Notes under the pieces: model-generated
Told to the model about the DNA's origin: nothing
Database searches by the model: none
What the model saw: only the letters and a program-made list of their open reading frames with translations
Made by a program: the position numbers and the translations under genes
Assembly (NCBI RefSeq): GCF_000730665.1
Contig: NZ_BBIV01000002.1
Location: 1-64,000 of the forward strand
DNA: 64,000 nucleotides
Direction: 5' to 3'
Source: Pseudomonas plecoglossicida NBRC 103162 = DSM 15088
GTDB lineage: Bacteria > Pseudomonadota > Gammaproteobacteria > Pseudomonadales > Pseudomonadaceae
Shown: positions 1 to 8,138 of the stretch, one piece after another
Numbering within the stretch: position 1 is the first letter of the stretch
Layout of the letters: each line of letters begins with the position of its first letter

Positions 1-67
1 GGCCGGTCCAGACAACCCATCCTCTTTGCATGAACAACAATTCATCCATTCCCTCCGTCGCCCGCGG

Positions 68-98
68 TTGACGACAGGGGGAGGGCAAGGCGTATATT
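68..98 (+). promoter_or_regulatory. Putative sigma-70 promoter of the marR-efflux operon
   Basis: TTGACG (68-73) and TATATT (93-98) resemble -35 and -10 boxes, but the 19-base spacing is longer than the ideal 17. Transcription would start near 105, inside the palindrome at 101-116. This fits a promoter blocked by the product of the first gene. Seen by eye only. Confidence 0.45.
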
Positions 99-100
99 AG

Positions 101-116
101 ATAGTTAGCAAACTAT
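101..116. promoter_or_regulatory. Putative MarR operator palindrome
   Basis: ATAGTT-AGCA-AACTAT is a perfect 6-bp inverted repeat with a 4-base centre. Its size and AT-rich arms suit a MarR-family dimer. It lies just after the putative -10 box and ends over the ATG at 115, so bound repressor would cover the transcription start. Autorepression by the adjacent MarR protein is an inference. Confidence 0.55.
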
Positions 117-138
117 GAATATCCTTGGTTCCCCCAAC

Positions 139-591
139 ATGACCCTTGACTCCCTGCGCCTGCAAGTCAGCACCGGTATGGTCGTTGCCGCTCGCCATTG
201 GCGGCGGATCTGCCATTCGGCGCTGACCAGCTACGGTATTTCCGAAGCCTGCGCCGCGCCGTTGCTGATGATCGTGCGCCTGGGCGACGGCGTGCACCAG
301 GTGGCCGTGGCCCAGGCCGCGGGCCTGGAAAGCCCGTCGCTGGTTCGCTTGCTCGACCAGCTGTGCAAGGCCGGGCTGGTGTGCCGCAGCGAGGACCCGC
401 TGGACCGCCGCGCCAAGGCCCTGAGCCTGACCGCCGAAGGCCGTGGCCTGGCCGAAGCCATCGAAGCGGAACTGGTGCGGGTGCGTCACGAAGTGCTGCA
501 AGGCATCGACGAAGCCGACCTGCAAGCCACCCTGCGCGTGCTGCGGGCCTTCGAATCGGCCGGCCTCGGCACGGCAGGCGGGGTGGCATGA
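139..591 (+). CDS. MarR family transcriptional regulator
   Basis: Small winged-helix regulator, about 150 residues. The centre has the typical MarR pattern: a helix-turn-helix (VAQAAGLESPSLVRLLDQL), then a wing with DPLDRRAKALSLT. MarR proteins usually repress by binding palindromes at their own promoter and release when they bind phenolic or other lipophilic ligands. An ATG at 115 would add eight residues, but it sits inside the operator-like palindrome and about 10 bases after the predicted transcript start, so I prefer 139. Neither start has a convincing Shine-Dalgarno sequence. The stop overlaps the start of the FUSC gene (ATGA at 588-591), so the regulator is co-transcribed with the pump it probably controls. 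The ligand is unknown; an aromatic acid is plausible from the AaeB-like neighbour. Confidence 0.85.
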   Translation: MTLDSLRLQVSTGMVVAARHWRRICHSALTSYGISEACAAPLLMIVRLGDGVHQVAVAQAAGLESPSLVRLLDQLCKAGLVCRSEDPLDRRAKALSLTAEGRGLAEAIEAELVRVRHEVLQGIDEADLQATLRVLRAFESAGLGTAGGVA

Positions 592-2675
592 ACGGTTTCT
601 TCAGCTCGCTGCCGCCGGCTCGCGACTGGTTCTACGGCGTGCGTACCTTCGCCGCCTCGATGATCGCGTTGTACATCGCCCTGCTCATGCAGCTACCGCG
701 TCCTTACTGGGCCATGGCGACGGTGTACATCGTCTCCAGCCCGTTCGTCGGGCCGACCAGCTCCAAGGCCCTGTATCGCGCCCTGGGTACGCTGCTCGGT
801 GCGGGCGGGGCGATCTTCCTGGTACCGCCGCTGGTGCAGTCGCCGTTGCTGCTGACGGTGGCCATCGCCTTGTGGACCGGGACCTTGCTGTACTTGTCGC
901 TGAACTTGCGCACGGCCAACAACTATGTGCTGATGCTGGCCGGCTACACCTTGCCGATGATCGCCCTGGCAGTGGTCGACAACCCGCTGGCAGTGTTCGA
1001 CGTGGCCTCTTCGCGGGCCCAGGAAATCTGCCTGGGTATCGTCTGCGCGGCGGTGGTCGGCGCGATTTTCTGGCCGCGACGCCTGGCCCCGGTGGTGGTG
1101 GGCGCTACCGGAAGCTGGTTTGCAGAGGCGATTCGCTACAGCGATACCTACCTGGCCCGCGATGTGGCCGCCGACAAGGTGGGCGGCATGCGCGGTACGA
1201 TGGTCACCACGTTCAACTCCCTGGAGTTGATGATCGGCCAGCTCGGCCATGAAGGCGCCGGCCCGCATACCCTGAAGAACGCCCGCGAGCTGCGCGGGCG
1301 GATGATTCACCTGCTGCCGGTGATCGATGACCTCGACGATGCCCTGGTCGCCCTCGAAGGCCGCGCCCCGTCGCATTTCGCCCAGTTGCAGCCGGTGCTG
1401 GATGCCGCGCGCGAATGGCTCGCAGGCACTGCCGAAAATGCCTCGGTGGCGCGCTGGACGGCGCTCCACGAGCAGATCGACCGCCTGCAGCCGGGCGCTG
1501 CGGCGCTGGATCAGCGCGCCGAACTGCTGCTGTCCAACGCCCTGTACCGCCTGACCGAATGGGCCGACCTCTGGCAGGACTGCTGCACCTTGCAACATGC
1601 CCTGCGCACCGACGACGCCAAACCCTGGCGCCCGGCATACCGACACTGGCGCCTGGGCCGTCTGACGGCGTTCTTCGACCGCGGCCTGATGCTCTATTCG
1701 GTGGTGTCCACGGTGCTGGCGATCATCGTCGCCTGTGGCCTGTGGATCGGCCTGGGCTGGCACGATGGCGCCAGCGCCGTGATCCTCGCCGCCGTGTCGT
1801 GCAGCTTCTTCGCCGCCATGGACGACCCGGCACCGCAGATCTACCGGTTTTTCTTCTGGACGCTGATGTCAGTCATCTTCTCCAGCCTGTACCTGTTCCT
1901 GGTTCTGCCCAACCTGCACGACTTCCCGATGCTGGTGCTGGCCTTTGCCGTGCCGTTCATCTGCATCGGCACCCTGACCGTGCAGCCGCGCTTCTACCTG
2001 GGCACCTTGCTGACCATCGTCAACACCTCGACCTTCATCAGTATCCAGGGCGCCTACGACGCCGATTTCTTCACCTTCCTCAACTCCAACCTGGCCGGCC
2101 CGGTGGGCTTGCTGTTCGCGTTCATCTGGACCTTGGTGATGCGCCCGTTCGGCGTGGAGCTGGCGGCCAAGCGCATGACCCGCTTCGTCTGGCGCGACAT
2201 CGTCGAAATGACCGAGCCGGCCACCCTGGCCGAGCATCGCCAGGTCGGCGTGCAGATGCTCGACCGCCTGATGCAGCACCTGCCGCGCCTGTCGCAGACC
2301 GGGCAGGACAGCGGCGTAGCCCTGCGCGACCTGCGCGTGGGCCTGAACCTGCTGGACCTGCTGGCCTACTTGCCACGGGCCGGAACGCAGGCCCGTGAGC
2401 GGCTGCAGACGGTGATCGAGGAAGTCGGCAGCCACTACGCGGCCTGCCTGCGCGCCGGCGAACGCCTGCATGCGCCGGCCGCGCTGCTGCGCAACATGGA
2501 GCGTGCGCGGCAGGCGCTGAACCTGGATGAGCTGTACGAACGCGGCGATGCCCGCACCCATCTGCTGCATGCCCTGAGCGGCCTGCGCCTGGCGCTGTTG
2601 CCGGGTGTCGAGGTGATGCTCGAGCCTGCCGAACAACCGCAACTGCCCCCCGGGCTGGACGGAGCGCCCCTGTGA
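588..2675 (+). CDS. FUSC family / AaeB-like inner-membrane efflux transporter
   Basis: About 695 residues, with two clusters of hydrophobic helices separated by a soluble segment and followed by a hydrophilic C-terminal domain. This is the layout of the fusaric-acid-resistance/AaeB family (E. coli AaeB about 655 residues). The first cluster begins near residue 15 and spans roughly the first 160 residues. The second begins near residue 365 (LMLYSVVSTVLAIIVACGLW). AaeB-type proteins export p-hydroxybenzoate and related aromatic acids together with a membrane-fusion protein. The start is set by the ATGA overlap with the regulator. The open frame continues upstream, but that part is out-of-frame regulator sequence. 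It is followed by a DUF1656 protein, an HlyD adaptor and an outer-membrane channel, so a complete envelope-spanning pump is encoded. Substrate is inferred. Confidence 0.88.
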   Translation: MNGFFSSLPPARDWFYGVRTFAASMIALYIALLMQLPRPYWAMATVYIVSSPFVGPTSSKALYRALGTLLGAGGAIFLVPPLVQSPLLLTVAIALWTGTLLYLSLNLRTANNYVLMLAGYTLPMIALAVVDNPLAVFDVASSRAQEICLGIVCAAVVGAIFWPRRLAPVVVGATGSWFAEAIRYSDTYLARDVAADKVGGMRGTMVTTFNSLELMIGQLGHEGAGPHTLKNARELRGRMIHLLPVIDDLDDALVALEGRAPSHFAQLQPVLDAAREWLAGTAENASVARWTALHEQIDRLQPGAAALDQRAELLLSNALYRLTEWADLWQDCCTLQHALRTDDAKPWRPAYRHWRLGRLTAFFDRGLMLYSVVSTVLAIIVACGLWIGLGWHDGASAVILAAVSCSFFAAMDDPAPQIYRFFFWTLMSVIFSSLYLFLVLPNLHDFPMLVLAFAVPFICIGTLTVQPRFYLGTLLTIVNTSTFISIQGAYDADFFTFLNSNLAGPVGLLFAFIWTLVMRPFGVELAAKRMTRFVWRDIVEMTEPATLAEHRQVGVQMLDRLMQHLPRLSQTGQDSGVALRDLRVGLNLLDLLAYLPRAGTQARERLQTVIEEVGSHYAACLRAGERLHAPAALLRNMERARQALNLDELYERGDARTHLLHALSGLRLALLPGVEVMLEPAEQPQLPPGLDGAPL

Positions 2676-2884
2676 TCGGTGAACTGGATATCAGCGGGGT
2701 GTTCCTGCCCACGCTGCTGGTGATGATGTTTGGCACCTACCTGCTGTTCCTCGGGGTGCACGCCGTGCTGGTGCGCCTGCATTTCTACCGCCTGGTCTGG
2801 CACCGGGCGCTGTTCAACGTTGCTCTGTATGCCGTGCTGCTTGGCGCGGTAGACCACTTTTGCCGAAGCCTGATGCTGCCATGA
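2672..2884 (+). CDS. DUF1656 (AaeX-like) small membrane protein
   Basis: 70 residues with two hydrophobic stretches, around residues 8-30 and 45-65. It resembles the DUF1656 family, whose E. coli member AaeX lies in the aaeXAB operon. The start is a GTG overlapping the FUSC stop by four bases (GTGA, 2672-2675), and the stop overlaps the next ATG. This double overlap supports the start and implies translational coupling. The biochemical role of DUF1656 proteins is not known. They always seem to accompany FUSC and HlyD partners, so an accessory role in assembling the pump is the simple guess. Confidence 0.85.
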   Translation: MIGELDISGVFLPTLLVMMFGTYLLFLGVHAVLVRLHFYRLVWHRALFNVALYAVLLGAVDHFCRSLMLP

Positions 2885-3756
2885 AAAAACCTTTGTTGAC
2901 CCTGGGCCGCGTGGTCCTGACCTTGCTGGTAGTGACCTTCGCCGCCGTGCTCGTGTGGCAGATGGTGGTGTACTACATGTTCGCCCCCTGGACCCGCGAC
3001 GGCCACATCCGCGCCGACGTGATCCAGATCGCCCCGGATGTGTCCGGGCTGATCCAGAAGGTCGAGGTGCGTGACAACCAGACCGTCAAGCGCGGCGACG
3101 TGCTGTTCACCATCGACCAGGACCGCTTCACCCTGGCCCTGCGCCAGGCCAAGGCCACCCTGGGCGAGCGCCAGGAAATCCTCGCCCAGGCCTCACGCGA
3201 GGCGCAGCGCAACCGCAAGCTGGGCAACCTGGTGGCGGCGGAACAACTGGAAGAGAGCCAGTCGCGCGAGGCGCGCGCCCGCTCTGCGGTGAGCGAGGCC
3301 CAGGTGGCCGTCGACAGCGCCCAGCTCAACCTCGACCGTTCGGTGGTGCGCAGCCCGGTGGACGGTTATCTGAACGACCGTGCCCCGCGTAACCACGAAT
3401 TCGTCACGGCCGGCCGCCCGGTGCTGTCGGTGGTCGACAGCGCTTCGTACCATGTCGATGGCTATTTCGAAGAAACCAAGCTGGGCGGTATCCATATCGG
3501 CGACGCCGTGGACATCCGCGTGATGGGTGACAACACCCGCCTGCGCGGCCATGTGCAGAGCTTTGCCGCCGGCATCGAGGACCGCGACCGCAGCAGCGGC
3601 GCCAACCTGTTGCCCAACGTCAACCCGGCGTTCAGCTGGGTGCGCCTGGCCCAGCGGATCCCGGTGCGTATCGCCTTCGACGAAGTGCCGCAAGACTTCC
3701 GCATGATCGCCGGGCGTACTGCCACGGTCTCGATCATCGAGGGGCAGCACCCATGA
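2881..3756 (+). CDS. HlyD/AaeA family periplasmic adaptor subunit
   Basis: About 291 residues. One N-terminal membrane anchor (about residues 8-30) is followed by a barrel-sandwich half (VSGLIQKVEVRDNQTVKRGD), a helical hairpin rich in Q, E, R and A, the second half-motif (RSPVDGYLNDRAPR) and a beta-barrel domain. This is the short AaeA/EmrA-type membrane-fusion protein that bridges an inner-membrane transporter and an outer-membrane channel. The ATG at 2881 overlaps the DUF1656 stop (ATGA). A TTG at 2860 is in frame but would add residues inside the previous gene. The C-terminus overlaps the channel gene start by four bases. With the FUSC protein and the channel it should form one tripartite pump. 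Confidence 0.9.
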   Translation: MKKPLLTLGRVVLTLLVVTFAAVLVWQMVVYYMFAPWTRDGHIRADVIQIAPDVSGLIQKVEVRDNQTVKRGDVLFTIDQDRFTLALRQAKATLGERQEILAQASREAQRNRKLGNLVAAEQLEESQSREARARSAVSEAQVAVDSAQLNLDRSVVRSPVDGYLNDRAPRNHEFVTAGRPVLSVVDSASYHVDGYFEETKLGGIHIGDAVDIRVMGDNTRLRGHVQSFAAGIEDRDRSSGANLLPNVNPAFSWVRLAQRIPVRIAFDEVPQDFRMIAGRTATVSIIEGQHP

Positions 3757-5171
3757 AACAGCTGATCCTGGCGGGCTTATGTCTGTCTCTGGGGGCCTGC
3801 ATGATGGTTGGCCCGGACTATGAAGTGCCGAAAGAGGCGGCGGTGCAGCGCAGCGACCTCAACGGCCCGTTGCGCCAGGATGCCGATAGCGTGGTGTCGG
3901 CGCCGGTGCCCGAGGACTGGTGGCAGCTCTATCAGGATCAACGGCTCAACGAGCTGGTACGTCAGGCGCTGAGTGCCAACACCGAGTTGCGCGTGGCGGC
4001 GGCCAACATCGCCAAGGCCCGCGCCCAGGTTGAAGTGGCCGAGTCGCAGGGCGGTTTCAGTGGCGGCGTCAAGGCCGGCGCGCAACGTTTGCAAGAGTCG
4101 GGCGAAGCCTTCCTGCTGCCGGAGAAAGTCCCGGTAGCCAATATCGGCGAGGCCATCATCAGCGCCTCGTACCAGTTCGACCTGTGGGGCACCTTCAAGC
4201 GCGGCACCGAAGCGGCCCAGGCCAATGCCGATGCCGTGCAGGCTGCCGCCGACACCGCGCGGATCACCCTGGTGGCGGATGTGGTCAAGGCCTACACCCA
4301 GGTGTGCTCGGCCAACGAGGAATACCACATCGCCCGCGAGTCGCTCGACCTGCAGGAGCAGAGCGTGCAGCTCAACCAGCGCCTGCGCGATGCGGGCCGC
4401 GGCGATGAGACCCAGGTCACCCGCTCGCAGACCCAGTTCAAGTCGTTGCGCGCTGAACTGCCGCGCTTCAAGGCCGAGCGCGAGACCGGCATGTATACCC
4501 TGGCAGCGCTGCTGGCCAAGCCGGTCGAGCAACTGCCTGCCGGTACCGCCGATTGCGCCGAGCTGCCGCACTTGAACCAGCTGGTGCCGGTCGGCGATGG
4601 CACTGCGCTGCTCAAGCGGCGCCCAGACGTGCGCCAGGCCGAACGCCAACTGGCGGCTGCCACCGCGACCATCGGCGTGGCGACGGGTGCGCTGTACCCG
4701 GATGTCAGCTTCGGTGCCCAGGTCGGCACCATCGGTATCCTCGAAAACCTCGGCGAGCCTTCGACCAACCGTTGGGGCTTTGGCCCGCAGATCAGCTGGA
4801 CCATCCCCACCAACGGCACCCGTGCCCGCATTCGCATGGCAGAGGCCTCGACTCAAGCCGCGCTGGCGCATTTCGACGGCGTGGTGCTGAACGCCATTCG
4901 CGAAACCCAGACTCGCCTGGCCCAGTACAGCGCCTTGCTGGACCGGCGTGATGCGCTGGCCGAGGCGGAGCAGTCGGCGAAGGAAGCCGCGGACCAGACG
5001 CACCGGTATTACCAGGCCGGGCGCGAGTCGTTCCTGGCGGACCTGCAGGCGACGCGGACCTATACCGACGTGCGGGCGCAGCTGGCGGCGGCGAACAGCC
5101 AGGTGGCGCTGGGGCAGATCGGGGTGTTCCTGGCGCTGGGGGGGGGGTGGAAGGATCCTGCGAAGCAGTGA
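3753..5171 (+). CDS. NodT-family outer-membrane efflux lipoprotein
   Basis: 472 residues. The N-terminus is a lipoprotein signal (LSLGAC, lipidation at the Cys near residue 16) followed by MMVGPDYEVP, a hallmark of NodT/OprM-type channels. Two OEP repeats follow, with long helices such as ALSANTELRVAAANIAKARAQ and LLKRRPDVRQAERQLAAA. TolC-like trimers form the outer-membrane exit duct for HlyD/FUSC or RND pumps. Having the channel in the operon differs from E. coli aaeXAB, which relies on TolC encoded elsewhere. The last codons include a run of ten G (5138-5147) encoding part of the C-terminal ALGGGW motif. A length change there would alter the C-terminal tail. Confidence 0.92.
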   Translation: MKQLILAGLCLSLGACMMVGPDYEVPKEAAVQRSDLNGPLRQDADSVVSAPVPEDWWQLYQDQRLNELVRQALSANTELRVAAANIAKARAQVEVAESQGGFSGGVKAGAQRLQESGEAFLLPEKVPVANIGEAIISASYQFDLWGTFKRGTEAAQANADAVQAAADTARITLVADVVKAYTQVCSANEEYHIARESLDLQEQSVQLNQRLRDAGRGDETQVTRSQTQFKSLRAELPRFKAERETGMYTLAALLAKPVEQLPAGTADCAELPHLNQLVPVGDGTALLKRRPDVRQAERQLAAATATIGVATGALYPDVSFGAQVGTIGILENLGEPSTNRWGFGPQISWTIPTNGTRARIRMAEASTQAALAHFDGVVLNAIRETQTRLAQYSALLDRRDALAEAEQSAKEAADQTHRYYQAGRESFLADLQATRTYTDVRAQLAAANSQVALGQIGVFLALGGGWKDPAKQ

Positions 5172-5243
5172 GGGGGCCTTGGTCGTTAGGGAGGGGCGGG
5201 ATAGTGTGAGGCCGCGAAGTGCATGCCTTGGTTTTTCTAGTGA

Positions 5244-5299
5244 TGCGTAAATCGAGCGCCGCCCGCGATGCGCCGCGCGGGTGGCGCTCGATTTACGCA
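5244..5299. terminator. Large imperfect palindrome after the efflux operon (REP family 2)
   Basis: TGCGTAAATCGAGCGCC on the left pairs with GGCGCTCGATTTACGCA on the right. Inside, CCCGCG and CGCGGG extend the stem around ATGCGC. The stem exceeds 20 bp, with no U-tract. The inner sequence (GCGCCGCCCGCG / CGCGCGGGTGGCGC) recurs at 21871-21929 and 22031-22082, so this is a dispersed palindromic element that may also end transcription of the pump operon. Confidence 0.6.
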
Positions 5300-5721
5300 A
5301 CACTACAGGACCCAAGGCGGGCAGCTATTGACTAGCACATCCCGCACCCATGCCATGGAGTAGGATATTTCCGAATTTGAAGCCAAATGCTTCAGTTTCC
5401 GTTCTCTGTCGAATTATCCTACGGCGCCTGTCGGAAGGTGCTGTCTTGGCTGGGAAGTGCTCCCGGAATACTGTCCTCGGGTCGCCTCGCAAGGCGATTG
5501 GGCGTGAGACACCCGGTTTACGGAGATCCTCACATCGGCATCATCTGGCAAATTTTTTCTCACTCTACAAGGAAAATTGTGATTTTTTAGGGTTGGTTTG
5601 ATTTTTTTCTCACTCAAAAAATTATGGCAGCAGTTTATCGAAGGGCCGCGTGTGAAAGTGCGGCCAGATTTTTCATGAATTCCGCCCACAAACCTTGAGG
5701 GAAGCTGAGTGGAAGTGAACA
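5300..5721. other. Intergenic region with an AT-rich patch and 13-bp direct repeats
   Basis: About 420 bases without a convincing gene. The second half (about 5550-5640) is unusually AT-rich for this genome. It holds two identical copies of TTTTTTCTCACTC, at 5553-5565 and 5603-5615, exactly 50 bases apart, with another T-run at 5583-5588. Short open frames here lack good start signals and family resemblance. I see no clear Fur-box match. It may be a regulatory or small-RNA region for the following iron-permease gene, or a decayed insertion. Confidence 0.4.
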
Positions 5722-7653
5722 ATGTTCTCTTTCGTATTCCCTTCGAGATTGGCCATGAATTCCCCTTCCCGTCTGCTTGCTTGGCTGCTGTGGCCCGTTC
5801 TGGCGCTGTGCAGCACCCTGACGCTGGCCGAAGCGCCCGCCGAGGCTGCCAAAGCCTTGCATCTGCTCGATTACATCGGTGCCGACTACCCGCCGACCGT
5901 GCGCGACGGCAGGGTGATCGACGACGGTGAATACCGTGAGCAACAGGAGTTCAGCGCGGTGTTGGCCGATCTGGTCAAAGGCCTGCCGGCAAATGCCGAG
6001 CAAAATGCCTTGGAGCAGGGCGTTCAAGCGCTGCGCCAGGCCATCGACCAACGCCAGCAAGGCGCCGCAGTTGCCAAGCAGGCTCGCCAGCTGGGCGCGC
6101 GCCTGGCGGTGGCCTACGAGGTCAGCCAGGCCCCGGTGATCACCCCGGACCCGGCCCGAGGCGCCGCGCTCTACGCACAGAACTGCTCGATCTGCCACGG
6201 CGACACCGGGGCGGGCGATGGCCCGGCCGGCTTGGGCCTGGAGCCGCCACCAGCCAACCTGCGCAACATCGAGCGCCTTGACCAGTTGAGCCTGTTCGAC
6301 CTCTACAACACGCTCAACCTGGGCATCGACGGCACCGAGATGCCGTCCTTCGCCGACCAGCTCGACGAGCGTCAGCGCTGGGACGTGGCCGCCTACATCG
6401 CCAGCTTCACCGCTGACCCACAAGCGGCCAAGGGAGACAAGACCTGGAACATCGCCGACCTGGCCCGCCAGACCCCGGCCGAAGTGGCCGCCAATGAAGG
6501 CGCCGGTGCGCTGGAGGCCTTCCGCGCCCAGCGCGCCCAGCCGCCGCAGGTCAAGCGCGGCCCGGCGCAGTTGCTCGAATACACCGCCAGCACCTTGGAC
6601 AAGAGCCTGGCAGCCTACCGCGCAGGCGATCACGACCAGGCCTACGACCTTTCCGTGGCCGCCTACCTCGAAGGTTTCGAGCTGGTCGAGAGCTCGTTGG
6701 ACAACATCGATACCCAGGCACGCAAGGACACTGAAAAGTCGCTGATGGCTTACCGCCAATCACTTCAGGACGGCTTGCCGGTCGCGCAGGCGGAGCAGCG
6801 CCTGGCCGAAGCCAAGGTCAAGCTGGGTCAGGCCTCCAAGCTGCTGGGCAGCGATGGCCTGAGCTGGTCGCTGAGCTACATCTCCGGCTTGCTTATCCTG
6901 CTGCGCGAAGGCCTTGAAGCCATTCTGGTGCTGGCGGCGATCCTGGCCTTCCTGCGCAACACCGGCCAGCAATCGGCCGTGCGCAGCGTCAACATCGGCT
7001 GGGGCCTGGCGCTGGTCGCCGGCTTCGCCACCTGGGCACTGGCTGCCTATGTGATCGACGTCGGCGGCGCCCAACGAGAACTGCTCGAAGGCTGCACGGC
7101 ACTGTTCGCGGCGGTGATGGTGTTGTGGCTGGGCGTGTGGATGCACGACCGTCGGCATGCGGCGGCATGGCAGGACTACATCAAGAGCAGCCTGGTCAGT
7201 GGCGGCGGGCGTTTCGGCTTTGCCGTGCTGGCGTTCTTCTCGGTGTACCGAGAGCTGTTCGAGGTGATCCTGTTCTACGAAACCCTGTGGCTGCAGGCCG
7301 GGCCTGCCGGGCATCAGGCGGTGCTGGCGGGTGGTGCCACGGCGCTGGTGCTGCTGGTGGGCCTGGCCTGGGTGATCTTGCGTGGCTCGGCCAAACTGCC
7401 GCTGTCGCTGTTCTTCAGCATCAACGCAGCCTTGCTCTGCGCGCTGTCGGTGGTGTTCGCCGGGCATGGCGTGAAGGCGTTGCAAGAGGCGGGCGTACTG
7501 GGTACGCGGCCAGTGGCGTTCTTCGAGTTCGATTGGCTGGGGATTCATGCCGATGCCTATTCGCTGGCGGCGCAGGCGCTGGCGTTGCTGGCTATCGTGG
7601 TGTTGTATGGGCGTAGTCGCCTGGCCGAGAAGCGCCGGGCTGCGGCGAACTGA
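5722..7653 (+). CDS. Cytochrome c / FTR1 family iron permease fusion
   Basis: 643 residues. An N-terminal signal sequence (LLAWLLWPVLALCSTLTLAEA) is followed by a periplasmic region with a c-type haem motif CSICH (residues 155-159) and the downstream MPSF, which could supply the axial Met. The C-terminal half is an FTR1 permease with about seven membrane helices and both conserved acidic motifs, REGLE (about 395) and RELFE (about 510), which bind iron during transport. FTR1 permeases need ferrous iron oxidised during import, so the fused cytochrome is a plausible electron acceptor in place of a multicopper oxidase; this is inference. GGAAG lies six bases before the ATG at 5722. An ATG at 5755 gives a more compact signal peptide and cannot be excluded. 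No EfeO or EfeB partner is adjacent. Confidence 0.9.
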   Translation: MFSFVFPSRLAMNSPSRLLAWLLWPVLALCSTLTLAEAPAEAAKALHLLDYIGADYPPTVRDGRVIDDGEYREQQEFSAVLADLVKGLPANAEQNALEQGVQALRQAIDQRQQGAAVAKQARQLGARLAVAYEVSQAPVITPDPARGAALYAQNCSICHGDTGAGDGPAGLGLEPPPANLRNIERLDQLSLFDLYNTLNLGIDGTEMPSFADQLDERQRWDVAAYIASFTADPQAAKGDKTWNIADLARQTPAEVAANEGAGALEAFRAQRAQPPQVKRGPAQLLEYTASTLDKSLAAYRAGDHDQAYDLSVAAYLEGFELVESSLDNIDTQARKDTEKSLMAYRQSLQDGLPVAQAEQRLAEAKVKLGQASKLLGSDGLSWSLSYISGLLILLREGLEAILVLAAILAFLRNTGQQSAVRSVNIGWGLALVAGFATWALAAYVIDVGGAQRELLEGCTALFAAVMVLWLGVWMHDRRHAAAWQDYIKSSLVSGGGRFGFAVLAFFSVYRELFEVILFYETLWLQAGPAGHQAVLAGGATALVLLVGLAWVILRGSAKLPLSLFFSINAALLCALSVVFAGHGVKALQEAGVLGTRPVAFFEFDWLGIHADAYSLAAQALALLAIVVLYGRSRLAEKRRAAAN

Positions 7654-7685
7654 GGCCAGTGCAGATCTGAAGAGAGAATTGCTTC

Positions 7686-8138
7686 ATGCGCATATGGATC
7701 GACGCCGACGCCTGCCCCAAGGCAGCCAAGGACCTGATCGTCAAGTTCGCCCTCAAGCGCAAGCTGGAGGTGGTGATGGTGGCCGGCCAGGCCGTGGCCA
7801 AGCCGGCCTTCGCCGTGGTGCGGCTGATCGTGGTGCCCGCCGGCATGGATGCCGCCGATGATTACCTGGTCGAGCATGCCGTGCCCGGCGAGCTGGTGAT
7901 CTGCAGCGACGTGCCGCTGGCCGACCGCCTGATCAAGAAGGGGGTGGCTGCGCTGGACCCGCGTGGCCGCGAGTTCGACGAGCGCAACATGGGCGAGCGG
8001 CTGGCCGTGCGCAACCTGTTCACCGAGCTGCGCGAGCAGGGGCAGGTCGGGGGCGGGCAGGCGCCCTATGGCGAACGCGAAAAGCAGGCATTCGCCAATG
8101 CCCTGGACCGTATCCTGACCCGCCTGGCCAAGGGCTGA
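7686..8138 (+). CDS. UPF0178 / YaiI-YqxD family protein
   Basis: 150 residues, the usual family length. It begins MRIWIDADACPKAAKDLI and carries the conserved DADACP, ICSDVPLADR and DPRGREFDERNMGERL stretches that define YaiI/YqxD proteins. The fold is thought to be PIN-like, with acidic residues that could bind metal, but no biochemical role is established. GAGAG precedes the ATG at a suitable distance. It lies 32 bases after the FTR1 gene on the same strand and could be co-transcribed. Its stop directly abuts the stop of the opposite-strand elbB gene with no spacer. Confidence 0.93.
   Translation: MRIWIDADACPKAAKDLIVKFALKRKLEVVMVAGQAVAKPAFAVVRLIVVPAGMDAADDYLVEHAVPGELVICSDVPLADRLIKKGVAALDPRGREFDERNMGERLAVRNLFTELREQGQVGGGQAPYGEREKQAFANALDRILTRLAKG

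Noticed and set aside
3777-5315. Long antisense open frame opposite the channel gene (and similar ones at 16851-18257, 51584-52588, 56388-58469 and 62380-63996)
   Set aside because: These follow the strong GC third-position bias of the real genes on the other strand. Their translations are Gly/His/Gln/Arg-rich with no recognisable domains, and they cover genes with clear families.
5387-5590. A 67-codon frame between the efflux operon and the iron permease
   Set aside because: No ribosome-binding site, no family resemblance, and the end lies in the AT-rich repeat region; more likely non-coding.
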